Assembly (NCBI RefSeq): GCF_963678635.1
Contig: NC_087070.1
Location: forward strand, 11,690,539-11,754,538
From: Symsagittifera roscoffensis
Taxonomy: Eukaryota > Xenacoelomorpha > Acoela > Convolutidae
Reading direction: 5' to 3'
DNA length: 64,000 nucleotides
The translations under genes were made by a program, and so were the position numbers. A model generated the notes under the pieces. That model had not been told where the DNA came from. It did no database searches and saw nothing but the letters and a program-made list of their open reading frames with translations. Below, piece by piece: positions 12,607 through 24,139 of the stretch (within the stretch, counting starts at the first letter, position 1; each line of letters begins with the position of its first letter).

Positions 12607-13173
12607 CTATGGTTGGTTCGCCGCACCCATGGTTGGTTCCCTTCGTCCGACTTCCCACTCACTATCGTATTCGTCATCGTCGTCCTCGCTCTCGTCCGCC
12701 GAGTATTCCAATATTCGCTGTTTTGTTGATTTTCTTGCATTTTCCATTGCGGTTCGGTCCTTCTCCGCTTTTCGCTTATATTTATTTGAATCGCTTGGGG
12801 CCGGTGTACTAGTTACGTTTCTACTCGGTCCAGGGGTGCACTCCTCGCTTCTATTTCCAATTAGGCTTTCTTCAGCCGCCGATCTAAAAGACACACCACT
12901 CCGCCTTAGTAACGACCCTTTTTCCATTTGCACCGTATGTTTAGTCATTTTTTCAATTTTTAATGGCAAACGTTTATACCTCCTTGGGTCCTTTGGATCC
13001 GTCTTCCCGGTCCTCTGATACACCGTCGTTGAACTTGTTTTATGCTTTTTCAGCCATGTTGGGGTCTTGGGTGGGCCTAGTTCCTTGGGGTCCACAACTT
13101 CCAGAGCCTTGGGATCCGTTACCACGTCATCGTCCAAAATGATTGGAGCTTTCCTATTTTGAGGGGCGTACAC
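12607..13173 (-). pseudogene. C-terminal tail of gypsy Pol, separated by an in-frame TAA
   Basis: This frame continues the integrase frame exactly: the codon after the TAA at 13176-13174 is GTG. It encodes about 188 residues rich in Lys, Pro and Ser with a strongly acidic stretch (ESEDDDDEYDSEWE) near the end. No catalytic domain is visible. Such basic/acidic low-complexity tails are common after gypsy integrases. A separate small gene is possible but less likely, because no ATG opens the frame. Confidence 0.65.
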
Positions 13174-14409
13174 TTAGTCACTTCTCTTCTCCCAATCTAG
13201 GGTAAGTTCAACTTCTGGGAGGTTTCCCGCCTTGTCTAAACAAGATAACTTTTGATTAACGACATTGTTCCAATATAGGTTTTTCAATGACGGCTTTTTC
13301 GTTAAATTTCGCAGTGCTGTATTTGCTTCTCGACCATGGTATGCTTCGAACGGCGTTAATTTAGTTTTAGAGTGTGGCACGAAACGTAATGCACTAAGCG
13401 CACGGGATATCATCTCCCCAAACTTGTAGTTTTTTTCCTGGAGATAAGTCAACACGTAATTTTTTATCGACCCAATAGTCCGTTCAACCATTCCTGTTGC
13501 GCGATGGTCCCTAACCGGAGATTTAATAAGTTCAATACCTTCGTAGTTACAGAAATTTTGAATTTCGTTAGAGAAAAACCCCGTGGCTTGATCCATGTGC
13601 AATTTCCTTGGGTTTCCATGATTATTTATGTACTTCCTTAGGAACTTCAATACACTTTTTGATTTGTTGCTTGAACAAATATACGCCGACGGCCAATGCG
13701 AGAAAGTATCTACTGCTACAAGTACATATTTTTTCCGACCCCTAACATAGTTTACTGGACCCCAGAAGTCTAATTGGACCAAATCATTTGGTTCCTTAGG
13801 ATCATACGTTTCCCCCATGTCATTTTTCGGAATGTCCGGTTTAAGGTTTTTACCTGCTTCTAAGCAACTTTTGCAGTATTTGGCTGTGGCCGCGATATTT
13901 CGGTGCATAAGGGGAATCCACACGTCCTTTGCGGCCGCGAACATCTTATCACTCCCATGATGGTTATAATGGAGACGATTCAGAATTGCTGATGATAGGT
14001 CCTTCGGTATTGCTAACCGGCCGTCCATCCACAGGCAATTCTCCCGTACTGCGAAATCGTTGTAATGCTGGGCGTAATATTGTTCTAATCTTGTAATAAT
14101 CTCCTTTGCTCGTGGGTTCCTGTCTCTGATGTTGTCTCGGATGGTCTTCATAATTGGGTCTTTTTCAATATTTGCTTCAATTAATTTTAAATTCAAAACT
14201 TCAGGGTGTTCAATTCTCTTCACTATTTTACTATCCGACGGCACTATGGAATAGATCCATTTTTCATTTTGTACAAGTGGGTACGATAAACCGGGGAACT
14301 GATGTGGAAAAGATATAACTGTATTTAGTTTTTTAGAATTAGTTTCTTTTGTATCAATTTTTTCAGGTGGTATCATTTCAACATCGGAATCCGAACTAAC
14401 GCTAGGAGG
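13174..14409 (-). pseudogene. Gypsy integrase
   Basis: Integrase inserts the cDNA copy into host DNA. Counting from the first Met (14376), the zinc-binding module appears as LHYNHH (about 135-140) with CKSC (168-171). The catalytic triad is D203 (in QLDFWGP), D262 (in HMDQATGF) and E298 (in MVERT), a D,D35E spacing. All key residues are intact. The frame is open upstream of the Met to the TAA at 14412-14410, so this is an internal piece of a longer Pol and not an independent gene. It ends at a TAA at 13176-13174. Confidence 0.92.
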
Positions 14410-14554
14410 TTAATTTAGGCGGTTTAGTACATTATTTAGATTAACATTTCCCGAATTAGTTGATGTGTTGACTATTGCCGAAGTTGGAGGATCAATCTTT
14501 TTTGGCGAATTACTCATGTTTGTATATTTTGGAATACTCAAGTTATTTCCCTCG

Positions 14555-14705
14555 CATTTGCTACTGTATTTTTCCAAAGTAACTGGCTTTTCACTATAAT
14601 CTTTACTACTGTAATATTTCAAAGTAAGTGGCTTTTCACTGTAATCTTGTAAGACGGATGGTTCGCAACTGTAAATTTTCGACACAGAAGGCTTGCACTT
14701 GTAGT
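14555..14705 (-). repeat. Short coding repeat in the Pol spacer
   Basis: Units of roughly 45 bp built on ACTGTAA..AGT..GGCTT are repeated about three to four times. They encode a degenerate Tyr-Ser-x-Lys/Glu-Pro-x-x-Leu/Val pattern between the duplicated Cys-rich module and integrase. Confidence 0.6.
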
Positions 14706-14713
14706 TAGTTGAA

Positions 14714-15415
14714 ATGGAATGGTTTCGAGAGTATTGAATCAATTTTTTGTGTTTGCAACTGTAATTTAAGCAATGAGAACAAAGTCTGAATCTCGTTCTT
14801 CGGTATTCGCATATTTTTGCCGGTATGCAAATATCTCGACGCTGATTGGTTAACCGTCGGTTGCATGTAAACACGCCCTCTATTGAGCGTTTGTGCTCAC
14901 GGTGAATATTTGCATAATCGTCTTTTCTTTCATTCTCATTGGATGAAACTGCTTTCATTGTGTCCAAACATGACTGTACGCCCCCTACCGTCGGTTTTCG
15001 CTGAATGTTGTTCACTTCTTGACCCCTAAGCTTCATTTTATCCTGGGGCCTCAACGCCGTGTTTATGGAATGGTTTCGAGAGTATTGAATCATTTTTTTG
15101 TGTTTGCAACTGTAATTTAAGCAATGAGAACAAAGTCTGAATCTCGTTCTTCGGTATTCGCATATTTCTGCCGGTATGCAAATATCTCGACGCTGATTGG
15201 TTAACCGTCGGTTGCATGTAAACACGCCCTCTATTGAGCGTTTGTGCTCACGGTGAATATTTGCATAATCGTCTTTTCTTTCATTCTCATTGGATGAAAC
15301 TGCTTTAATTGTCTCAAAACATGACTGTACGCCCCCTACCGTCGGTTTTCGCTGAATGTTGTTCACTTCTTGACCCCTAGGCTTCATTTTATCCTTGGGC
15401 CTCAACGCCGAGTTT
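14714..15415 (-). repeat. 351-bp in-frame tandem duplication inside pol
   Basis: Copies are 14714-15064 and 15065-15415, each 351 bp (117 codons), differing at roughly nine positions. Each encodes a module with CNRR, CIPA, CEYRR and CSHCLNYSCKH, that is several Cys and a C-x2-C-x4-C-x-H arrangement that could bind a metal ion. Because the unit is a multiple of three, the reading frame is preserved. Confidence 0.93.
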
Positions 15416-16095
15416 ATCATTCTTATCTTTGCTACTGTAAAATTTTCATCGTAATGACTTGTCTCGGGTGCCTCTGCGGACGGAAACCGAGACAAATAGT
15501 CAGCCATCCCCATTTTTGACCCTTTTCGATGTTCAACTTTAAAATTGTATGGCACCAGTCGATCATACCATCGAGTTAAGCGACTGAAAAAAGTTTTATT
15601 TCCTTTTGGTGACGAAGTCAACAATGTAAGTACCGCTTTATGATCAGATATCACAGTGAAATACCGACCGTATATATAATTCCGAAAATGTTCCGTGGCC
15701 CACACTACCGCGAGTAATTCTAATTCGTTTGCGGAGTATTTTTTTTCAGCCGGATTAAGATAACGAGATGCAAACGAAATCGGATGCCACCCGGATGCGC
15801 CATACTGTTCTAAGACGGCCCCTAGGCCATCGTGACTAGCGTCACAAATGATTCTAGTTTCACGGTGAATGTCGAAATGTCGTAATTCGACAATATTTCC
15901 CACAAGCGATTTTAATTGTTGGAACGCATTTTCGCAAACGGGTGTCCAGACAAAATCCTTATTTTGGCTCAGTAGTGGCCTTAACGGTGCGCCTAACTCG
16001 GCGAGTTTGGGTAAAAATTTGTGTAAGCTGTGTAGCGAACCCATCAAGGATTTCAACTGCTTTCGGGATTTTGGGGTTTTCAAGTCTTCTATTGC

Positions 16096-16535
16096 TTATG
16101 TTTTTCTTACTAAGGGCGTTATACTTTCCCCACTTTCCCCAATTCGAAATCCAAGCCATTCGCACTTCGTTTTCGCAAATTCGCATTTTCGCAATTTTAA
16201 CGCGACATTGGAGACGTCCAGCTTTCTCAATATCTTTTCCACTAATGCAATGTGTTCGATTTTAGTTCCTTTTGAAGGAATTAAGTTATCAACAATAAAC
16301 GCGTTGGCCTGGGGGAACTCCTTAAGTAAAATATTTATTACCTTCTGGAATTCCGCCGGCATTGACGTAAGTACGTAAAATCCGTTTTTAAAACGATAAG
16401 TCCCCGTGGATTTTCCGCCGACTAGTGAGAAATTGCATTGCTTACTTGTTTTTTATTCTAATGCGACTTGTCCGTACGCATATGTGAAATCCAATGTTGT
16501 AAAGTATACATTCCCCGATTTTCTCCGCGATAATC
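16096..16535 (-). pseudogene. Gypsy reverse transcriptase core, in a shifted frame
   Basis: From about 16535 the RT reading continues one base out of the frame used upstream. Palm motifs appear as TTLDFTYAYG (first catalytic Asp) and then NGFYVLTSMPAEFQ. The usual F/YxDD-type centre is represented by AFIVDN, so the second Asp of the DD pair is Asn here. An in-frame TAA at 16455-16453 and another at 16098-16096 interrupt it. The frame change lies near an AAAA run at about 16523-16530. Confidence 0.85.
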
Positions 16536-17560
16536 TGACTTACTCCGTCAATTAATTCGTCAATACTCGGCATTTGGTACTTATTTTTGTGTACCTGTTT
16601 ATTCAATTCTCTTGATTCTAGTGCTAATTTTATGCTTCCGTCTTTTTTTACTGTAATGACGATAGGAGAGACGAAATACTTATCTGAGCACTCTTGTAAT
16701 TTTATGATATGTCCTTCATTTATCAGCCGAAGAATTTCTTTATCCACCTTTTCTTGTAGACTGATTGGCACCCTACGCCCTTTTTGTTGTATGGGCTTCA
16801 AATTTTCAAAAAGTTCAGCTCTTACTTTCGCATTCCGGGTCTTCCCTATCCTTGTAAATAAATTTGGGTACAACTTACAGAAGTATGTTTGCAATTCGTC
16901 GTATTCCTCCTCCTCTTGACTGGTCCCTTCCCCTGTGATTCCCATCACTTTTTTCCTTTGAACTAGCTCGAGACCAAGGGTGCCCATCAGGTCGCGCCCA
17001 AGGATTGATTGATGATTTCCGGATATTACTGACACCTGTGCTGTCGCTGCCCAGCCATTTAGTGACATCATCACTGTTACCTTCCCTAGTATGTTTATTC
17101 GGTTGTTGTTGTAATCCAGAAATTCCTCTTTTGACGGTTGTAGTTGAATATTTGCTTTTCCTAACGTTGTTTTTAGGTCGTTTATGCTGAAGACAGTCAC
17201 TGGAGATCCACTATCTATCCACAACCACATCTTCTTCCCTGACACCTCCACTTGAACACGGGCCCCAGGGATCTTTAATTCAGTCTCATTGTTCTTCCTT
17301 TTTATCGACATTACCATGAAGTCATCCGATCCCGACGTCATGGACTCGTTTTCTCCATTGGTTAGTACCCCTTCTAATTCCTCGGTATGTTTGTTCAAAA
17401 TGTCCCAGTTTTCGGCATGAGTTACATGTTGCTCCTTTTGCAGGACAGCTCGCGATGTGATCCAGGGTAAAATTTGGCGCGTCGCAATTGTAACACCTAC
17501 GGTTATTTCCGCTTCCCCCACTACTACTTGATCCTTGGGTATATCCTCCACGTCCCGCAC
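16442..17560 (-). pseudogene. Gypsy protease and N-terminal RT
   Basis: The aspartic protease active site is D116-S-G118 within LWIDSGSPVTVF, followed by the typical ILGRDLMG (186-193). RT fingers follow from about residue 245, with KKDGSIKLALESRELN (305-320) and YQMPSIDELID. The last residues after about 345 are out-of-frame. The frame overlaps the end of gag by about 240 bp in the +1 frame relative to gag, so either a programmed shift or another indel is needed to join them. Confidence 0.9.
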
Positions 17561-18269
17561 GTCCTCGGCCTCGAAAAAATCCTTGTCCCCTTCTTATATT
17601 ATTTACTGGTTCCTGTTTTATTGAAATTGCCGGAGCTGATGAAGCTGGTTTTCCCGTATATGATTTGTAAGCGCGCTCACCACGTTCATATGATAAGGCG
17701 ATCCGGTAAACTTCCTCCGGTAACTTAGTTGATCGTGATAATTCTCGTTGGCAATCCGATTTCCGCATATTCATAATGAAAATATCACGAACGTTTTCGG
17801 CCGCGTTTGAAAAATCACATCTTCCTGCTAGGGCACTTAGCTCCGCATGAAATTTTTCGAAAGTTTTGTTCTCACGTTGTTTTCGTCCGTAGAATAGTCC
17901 CCGCTCATGAGTTTTATTCCTCTCACGTTGGAAAACATTTTGCATCTCATCCAGGACCCGTGGGTACCGTTCCGTTTTAATGTTAACCGTCGGTTTGAAT
18001 ATGCGTTGCGCCTCATCTCCGATACAAAGATACAAGTTAGACTTTAACTTCTTTTCCGAATCGAGACGGTTTTTTCCATTGACTTCTTCAGACAACGCCG
18101 TGATAGCCGCCGCATTTAGAGTACTCGCAAAATAGAAATCATCGGGATCAATGTCGTATTTTGCTATCATCCCCCAGTGAAATTTAATTATCCACTCCTC
18201 CCAAAATACTGGAGGTTCCGGCGTTCGTGTTTCCCAAAATGCTACTATATTTAATGGATTTTTCCCCCC
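17322..18269 (-). pseudogene. Gypsy Gag, no start codon at its natural N-terminus
   Basis: From the first Met (18170) there are 282 residues. They include a helical capsid-like region, an Arg-Gly-rich stretch (about 194-209) and two zinc knuckles: C226-x2-C-x8-H-x3-C, and C249-x2-C-x4-H-x4-Tyr, where the last Cys is lost. The conserved gypsy gag start, PEPPVFWEEW, lies upstream of that Met in the same open frame. The frame stays open into the LTR (to a TGA at about 18296-18294) without an ATG, so the true start is mutated or non-AUG. Confidence 0.85.
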
Positions 18270-18405
18270 TGTTAAAGTTGTAAGCTTGGAAATTCAAAAA
18301 GGTTGTTAATAAATTTTATTGTAGGCAAACTGTTAGGCATCAAATCGAAATCTTACTGCACTCTTTTATTTCAGATCCCATCGGACATTAGAGATCGCAA
18401 GGTCA
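18270..18405 (-). repeat. 5' LTR of the gypsy element
   Basis: 136 bp, 134 of them identical to the 3' LTR. It is followed on the plus strand by the GTAC duplication (18406-18409). On the element strand the LTR end TTTAACA runs directly into GGGGGGAAAAATCC, with no TGG at the junction. Confidence 0.92.
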
Positions 18406-18409
18406 GTAC

Positions 18410-20661
18410 TATCTCAGTACCAACAACAGTTTTCTGAGATTTTTTTCTTTCTTTTGTCTTTTTTCTAAGTATGGGGGAGAAAACGAGCCAAAATTTCTTA
18501 ACAATAGTTCTGTCCTCATTTGTCTGCAGTCATTCATACAAAATAAATCGGAAAAACAGATACTGTTTTTTGAAATAAAAAAATACAATTTGAAATTTTT
18601 TATCTTCTTGTTCTTACAAGAGTTCTTACAATTTTTTTTCTGTAGACTAAACTGATTAAAATTGAATTTTCACAATAAAAGACTAGACAAAATAAGTTTT
18701 TGTAGCTTGGTTATCAGCTTTCGAAGGAAAACCACGACGAGTATTTTAAAATGCACAAAACATATAAATTTGTCGCTAAACTCGCTTTTTGATGCGCACA
18801 CATATTTGCAAGTAAAAGGTTTTAAAATATGCTATAAATTTGAAATAGCTCACAATTAACGTTTTTAAAAAAAAATCTGAAAGTGAAATCTTTTTATACT
18901 AGTTTATGAAAATAAATTATAATTTTTGTAACATTTGATTTCAAAAAAGCATCGCCTGCGTAACAGCATAGATAATCAAATTTCAAAGCACACGCTTCCA
19001 TTGCCAATGATAGCTAGCTCAAAACCTTGCAGAAAGTAGCGGTAATTTTTACGACTTGGGTCAGAGAAAAAATGTGTGCTTAACAGTTCAAAAAATTGTT
19101 TGAACACTGCACAAAAACTGCAAAACAGCTGCACAACAAATTTATTTAGAAAAATTGTCTGTTTTTTTTTGGTTTTCGGGAGAGTATCAGTTATTACGAC
19201 AACATATTGATCATTATGATTTGCTCTTTAGATAGAATCGTGAAAAAGTATAAATAATGCTGAAGGAAATTTAGAATAGATCAGATGACAGAATAATAGC
19301 AATTTAATATGAAAAATAGCTGTTTTCTTGGTTATTTATTTTGTTTTTTTTTGTATTTTTCATTGTGATTGTCAATTATTGTTTTTGAGCAGACCATTGC
19401 ATTGATTTTATTTTTCTGACAACAAAAAAATCGTACTAAAAATCCGCTTTCACGGTTAATTTTTTAGATGAGCCAAACGATAGGAACGAAAAAAAACAGC
19501 TTCGTTAAAAATATGCTGATTTCATCAAGCTTTTTGTGAATGCTCGCATAAATTTATTGTACAATTTTAGTTTATCCTAAAATTAATCTTTATTAAACGG
19601 AATAGGAGCCGAAAATGGCGTTTAAATGAAAATGTAGAGGAATAAAGTTACGAGGGAGAGTTAGAATCATTATTTTAAAATTTGAGGCGTTACATCGTGA
19701 AATATTTGTGTTTATTGCTCTGGTAACCCAACGCGAAGAACAATTTTTAATCAACAACTTTTATTCAAGAGCATCTATTTAGAACTATTTTTAATCAACA
19801 GCATCTTCTGACTATTTTAGCAGTATGAAAATATGCCTCTTTGCTGAAAAAATGTTTGCCTCATGAACAAAAAATTGTTTGAAAAATTTTCAACCCAATC
19901 TTGATGTCAAGTGAAAAAATATTTATTTTGCTTCTCTTTTTATTTTTCTGAGAAGAATAAGTTTCCTCTTTTCCTTTCCAGATGAGAAGTGAGCTCAAAC
20001 AAGCAGCCGCCTAAGCTAAGCGATGAAAGAAGCCCACGCCTTATTCATTCCAAATAAGCTGAGCGGATCATGTTTGAACCACGACAAAATGAAATCTATA
20101 CAAAAGGAATTTTTAAAGAACTTTTTTCTATAATTCTAAAAAACATAAAAATCAGCAAGTTTTCTCTGGTTGTATTGTCATTTTTCATCTTTAGAATTAA
20201 ACCAAATTATTTATCTCGGTGTTTTAATTCAGGCAAAATTCGACTTTCGTAATTCGTCATTTATTTCAAAGTCGATATAACAATCAATCCATTGTCTAGA
20301 CTAGTTTATAGATTAGCATTTTTTGACAAAAAAGTTCGCAATTTAGTTTACCGAAAAAATACCTTCGTCTCAAAAACTCTCAAAACTCAAAAAAAATTAA
20401 CATGACTTTTATGACGTGTCTTAGCTGGTTTGCTAGGCTAAGATATGCCGATATTGCCCAGTTTGGTGGAAAAAATGACATGCTAACTGTACTCAAAAAC
20501 TACTTATTCTGCAACGATTTTATGAGTGTAATCCTGACTTCCTAATTGCTTTGGTTCATAAAGTTTCAGAGCGAAATTTTTACTAGACCATAGCACTTAT
20601 TGAAATCGCATTTTTATTTTTCGCAAAAATTTGAAATTTATTGAATTAATTCTAGCTACAC
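18410..20661. other. A+T-rich non-coding stretch
   Basis: I find no supported gene, RNA or repeat family here. The short open frames (for example 18662-18859 and 20070-20252) have biased composition and no recognisable domain. Confidence 0.5.
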
Positions 20662-21314
20662 CTTACGAGGACGAACTGTGCAATTTATGAATTGTGAGAG
20701 TTTCCGCAACAGGTCAAAAGCAGAATTGCCGCGGAATCCGCAACATTGCTATCTTTCTTTGATCTTTTTTGCTGTTTTGAATTCCACGGACAAATATTTC
20801 AAAAACTGTATTGCTCAATATGGCTCCAAAAAGAGGCAGTTTTGCGGAATCCGCAACAAAATTTATGAAATCCGCAACGAAATTGATGGAATCCGCAAAA
20901 AAAAATTAAGGAATCCGGAACAGCTTGTGGAAATCATAAGAAAATATAAAATAAGTGTTCCGTAAACTTAAGCTGTCGTGGATTTCGCAACTGTAATTAG
21001 AACCCGCAAATCGTAAGCGGAATCGCAAACTGTAAGCTGAGTCCGTATAATTTTGTAGAATCCACTCAATTTTGCTAAATCTGCCTACTTTTGTGGAATC
21101 TGCAACAACCACCTATATTCGCTAGTTGCAGAATCGTCAACAAAAATAATGTGCCGACGAAGCTTACGTTACAGATACTTGTACGCTGAATCCAATGAAA
21201 TTTTATAACGGAAATCCACTTATTGAAACATGTTTAAAGACTTGTCTCTGGAATCCAGGAACATACAAACACAAAGTTGTGCGCCTACCCACAGCACAGT
21301 TTTGCCTTGTAATG
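20662..21314. mobile_element. 653-bp TIR element of the palindrome family
   Basis: The left end CTTACGAGGACGAACTGTGCA is inverse-complementary, with few mismatches, to the right end AGCACAGTTTTGCCTTGTAATG. Inside are more than ten GGAATCCGCAA-type words. It lacks the central minisatellite insert of the 1.5-kb copies, so this may be the basic form of the element. Confidence 0.8.
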
Positions 21315-24040
21315 TAATTTCCTTCTGTCTGCAAAGAAAGGGCATCAAGAACGTAAATTTTTGAAGGCTTTGAAAGCTGAAAAAACTTCTTCTGCAATTT
21401 CTCACAAACTTGAACGTAGAATTTTTTTGTTCTCTTAGTTGTGGTAGCTTGTTTTCAAATATCAATAAGGACCAAAAGTCACTACTTTGAATTTTGCTAC
21501 AAAATCTAAGAAAGATGCAAAAAAAAGATTTGTGATAAAAAAAATTGTTAAGTAGAAATTTTTCCCATTTTTTAAAACCAAACACAAAAGTTTTCACTGT
21601 TGCAGAGTACAAAAAGGATATTTCATGGGCCATTTTAAACCACTCGCCACATTAGATAACAAAATCAGGTGCATAATGCTTGAGAATTAGATTTAGATGT
21701 TCTAGCAAAAATATCTAAGCTGTACATAACACACATCCGTGAAATTTGACATTACCGATTGAAAAAACTGTTTAACTGACCCCAAAATACTTTTCACCGC
21801 TGAACGCAAAACTTATATTTTGAAACTGCATAAAAACGTTGTAGTTTATGCATTTGAAGATGATTAAGAGGTTTCAAAGCTTTGTGATGGAAATTTTTCT
21901 TCAAAAAAATTATTTTCTAATTACAATTTTTCTAAATTTTTAATTAAACATTGCTACATGAAAACAACAGAAAAGTACAAAATCGCCAAACTTGTTTTTC
22001 ATTTACAAATAAAATATTTGGGCATGTTCAAAACGTTTTGCGTGGTTTTACTGATGATATTAGCTTTTCAAAATTATTTGGTAAAAGATAAGGTTAAAAA
22101 ACAGTGGTAATTTTTGTGGGGCAAACTTTTTCTTTTCCGCTGAAAAAAATTTCCAGCAGTTTTTTGTAGTTTGCAATCAACCATCAATTACTTTAAGAAA
22201 GATAGTCTAAAATCTTGAAAAAACAGCGAAAGTGTTCTAAAAGTCATTCGAAAAGTTATATGATATTTGTAAGAGAGTGAATATCTTGAAAGGGGGAGTT
22301 TTGTAAAAAAAAAGTCAACCTGGATAGAAACAGATTGAATTTCTTTTTTGATGTGCCCCAGTGTTCCACATTGTGTTTATCTCAACAACTTCAAATTTCG
22401 TGAGAAAAAAGCAAGCTGCCTTTATTCAAAAAAAATTTGAACTTAGTTTTTTTTTCCAATAGTTAGTCAGAAAAAACCCCTGTTCTATATGTAGTTGCAA
22501 TTTATATTCAACCATTTAGCAGGGTATGCCTTGCTGTATTGACATCACTAGATAGAAGTCTTGCTGAAGGATTGTTACAAAAGGCAAGCCATCTTTATTC
22601 AACCACTCATTGTAACAACAAAACATCCGCGTTTTGAAGTTATCTCAACTATGAAAAAACCTTGAAGAATTAATTAGAAACTGTTTAATGAGAATCAAAA
22701 CTCTATCAGAATGATAATCACAAACTAGTTGAAAAAAAAACGTTTATGGAACTTTTAAGGAGCGTTGAAGGAAACAATCTAGTTTTTGATCACTTCATTG
22801 GAAACAGTTAGTACCAATAAACGTAATAACTTTTTATATTTCCTTTTTAAACAACTTTGCTAGGCTTTATTATAATTACCTTTTCTTACTCATAAGTTTT
22901 TCCTAAGAAAGTCTTGAAAATTAGTTAAAAAAAATTGTGTTATATTTTTAATTTATATAGATAGAAGAGTTAACCAACCTTAGCTCTAATGTTGCTTCGA
23001 AGAGTCCTTGTTTCGATTCATCAAAATAGCTAACAATCTGAAAACAATTAAATGGCACTTAAAAACCGAAAAGAAAGCACATTTATGTAATTAACTCAGC
23101 TGTTAGAGTTAATCTAGAGCTACAATAATCAACCATTTTCCGAATAGGTTTTTTGGCATAAACTTTTGACCGAAGGATGTCAAATTGGAGTTCGAGTTTT
23201 CAAGAATTACACAATTTATCTCTTTAAAAACTTGCGTTAAATGAAAAAAGTGTGCTTTTATCAATCAATAATAAAAATTTCAAAAATTATCGGTTCGTAA
23301 CTTTATATTTCTGTTGTTTTTTGTTTACTTTTTTGTCTAACTGGTTACTTAATTTTCACACGTTTAAATTTTTAGAAAAGGCTTTTGCTGTAAAAAAATT
23401 TTGAAAAAAATTCTGGGTCTTAGATCAAAATTTTACTAAATTTACTTTTTCCAGCTTATTTTTCCAGATATCAAAATAAAACTTGATAAATAAAAACATT
23501 ATATGAGTTGGAAATCATCTTTGATTATCACCAAAGTCATTTTTCCATTCTAATGAACTGTTAATAAAATTTATTCTTGTTCTAAATAAACTCAGCTTGA
23601 AATTGAAAAAAAAATAAAAGAGTAAAGTTCGATTCAAATGTGTGTTATAACTAGTTATAACGAGTTTTCTTTACAATCTTTATCTTTAAAATTAATCCAA
23701 CACGTCTTAAAAAATGATGACACTTAGGCAAAAATTCAAGACTAAAATAGATTCATGTTTGGTAGAGACAGACGAAGATTCAGTAGGAGAGTGTGTAGGA
23801 TCGATGTAATCATATGATGTAGCTTGAATTGTGTCGTAAATAGGGTCTGATTTTGAGGAACATCGGCCGGAAAAAGTACTTGTACCGAAATTTTTTTTTA
23901 GTTCTAATGAGAAATCCTTAATATCTAATCTAAATATCTAGCCACAAATTCTTTTTGATTGTTTAAAGAAAGAGGGATTTCTTAAAATTTTATGTTTCGT
24001 ATTTTTTCAGACCAAAAACTAGTTAAATCTAAGCTAGTTC
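21315..24040. other. A+T-rich non-coding stretch
   Basis: The sequence has many poly-A/T runs. No open frame looks coding, and no inverted or tandem repeat stands out. Confidence 0.5.
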
Positions 24041-24061
24041 TAGCTTAAAAATTAATATGCT

Positions 24062-24130
24062 GGTGGTGCTCGAACACACAATCTACCATTAAACGGTTGT
24101 ACCAACCGCTAGGTCATATGACTTGATACC
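24062..24130 (-). other. tRNA-like sequence (tRNA relic or SINE head)
   Basis: On the minus strand an A-box-like TAGCGGTTGGTA is followed about 35 bases later by a B-box-like TGTTCGAGCACC. The acceptor and anticodon stems do not pair convincingly, so it is not a functional tRNA. It could be the pol III promoter of a short retroelement. Confidence 0.3.
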
Positions 24131-24139
24131 TTCGAATAG

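Larger units (their letters stand above)
14410..16095 (-). pseudogene. Gypsy Pol: RT thumb/connection, RNase H and long spacer
   Basis: The frame starts right after the in-frame TAA at 16098-16096, with AIEDLKTP, the usual RT-to-connection sequence. Numbering from 16083, RNase H residues are D81 (CDASHDGLG), E120 (ANELEL), D147 (SDHKA) and D195 (MADYLSR), all present. After RNase H come about 350 extra residues before integrase. This is much longer than the usual linker. It includes a 117-residue module present twice in tandem and then short Tyr-Ser-Lys-Pro repeats. It ends at TAA 14412-14410, in frame with integrase. Confidence 0.9.
12101..18405 (-). mobile_element. Ty3/gypsy LTR retrotransposon, structurally complete, coding-defective
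   Basis: The element has two 136-bp direct repeats beginning TG and ending CA, flanked by the 4-bp duplication GTAC (12097-12100 and 18406-18409). Reading on the minus strand from 18405, the order is 5' LTR, gag, protease, reverse transcriptase, RNase H, a long spacer, integrase, a C-terminal tail and the 3' LTR. This protease-RT-RH-IN order is the Ty3/gypsy arrangement. The LTRs differ at 2 of 136 sites, implying a recent insertion. Pol nevertheless carries a frameshift and four in-frame TAA codons. No typical TGG primer-binding site follows the 5' LTR, and no polypurine tract abuts the 3' LTR. Confidence 0.95.

Noticed and set aside
12536..13018. 160-codon plus-strand open frame
   Set aside because: It is antisense to the acidic/basic Pol tail of the minus-strand gypsy element and has no independent support.
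12101..18405. Alternative nuclear code (TAA as an amino acid) to explain the four in-frame TAA codons
   Set aside because: The NERD-helicase gene, the six-exon gene and the 27.8-kb and 34.1-kb exons all end at TAA and have none inside, so TAA is a normal stop here.
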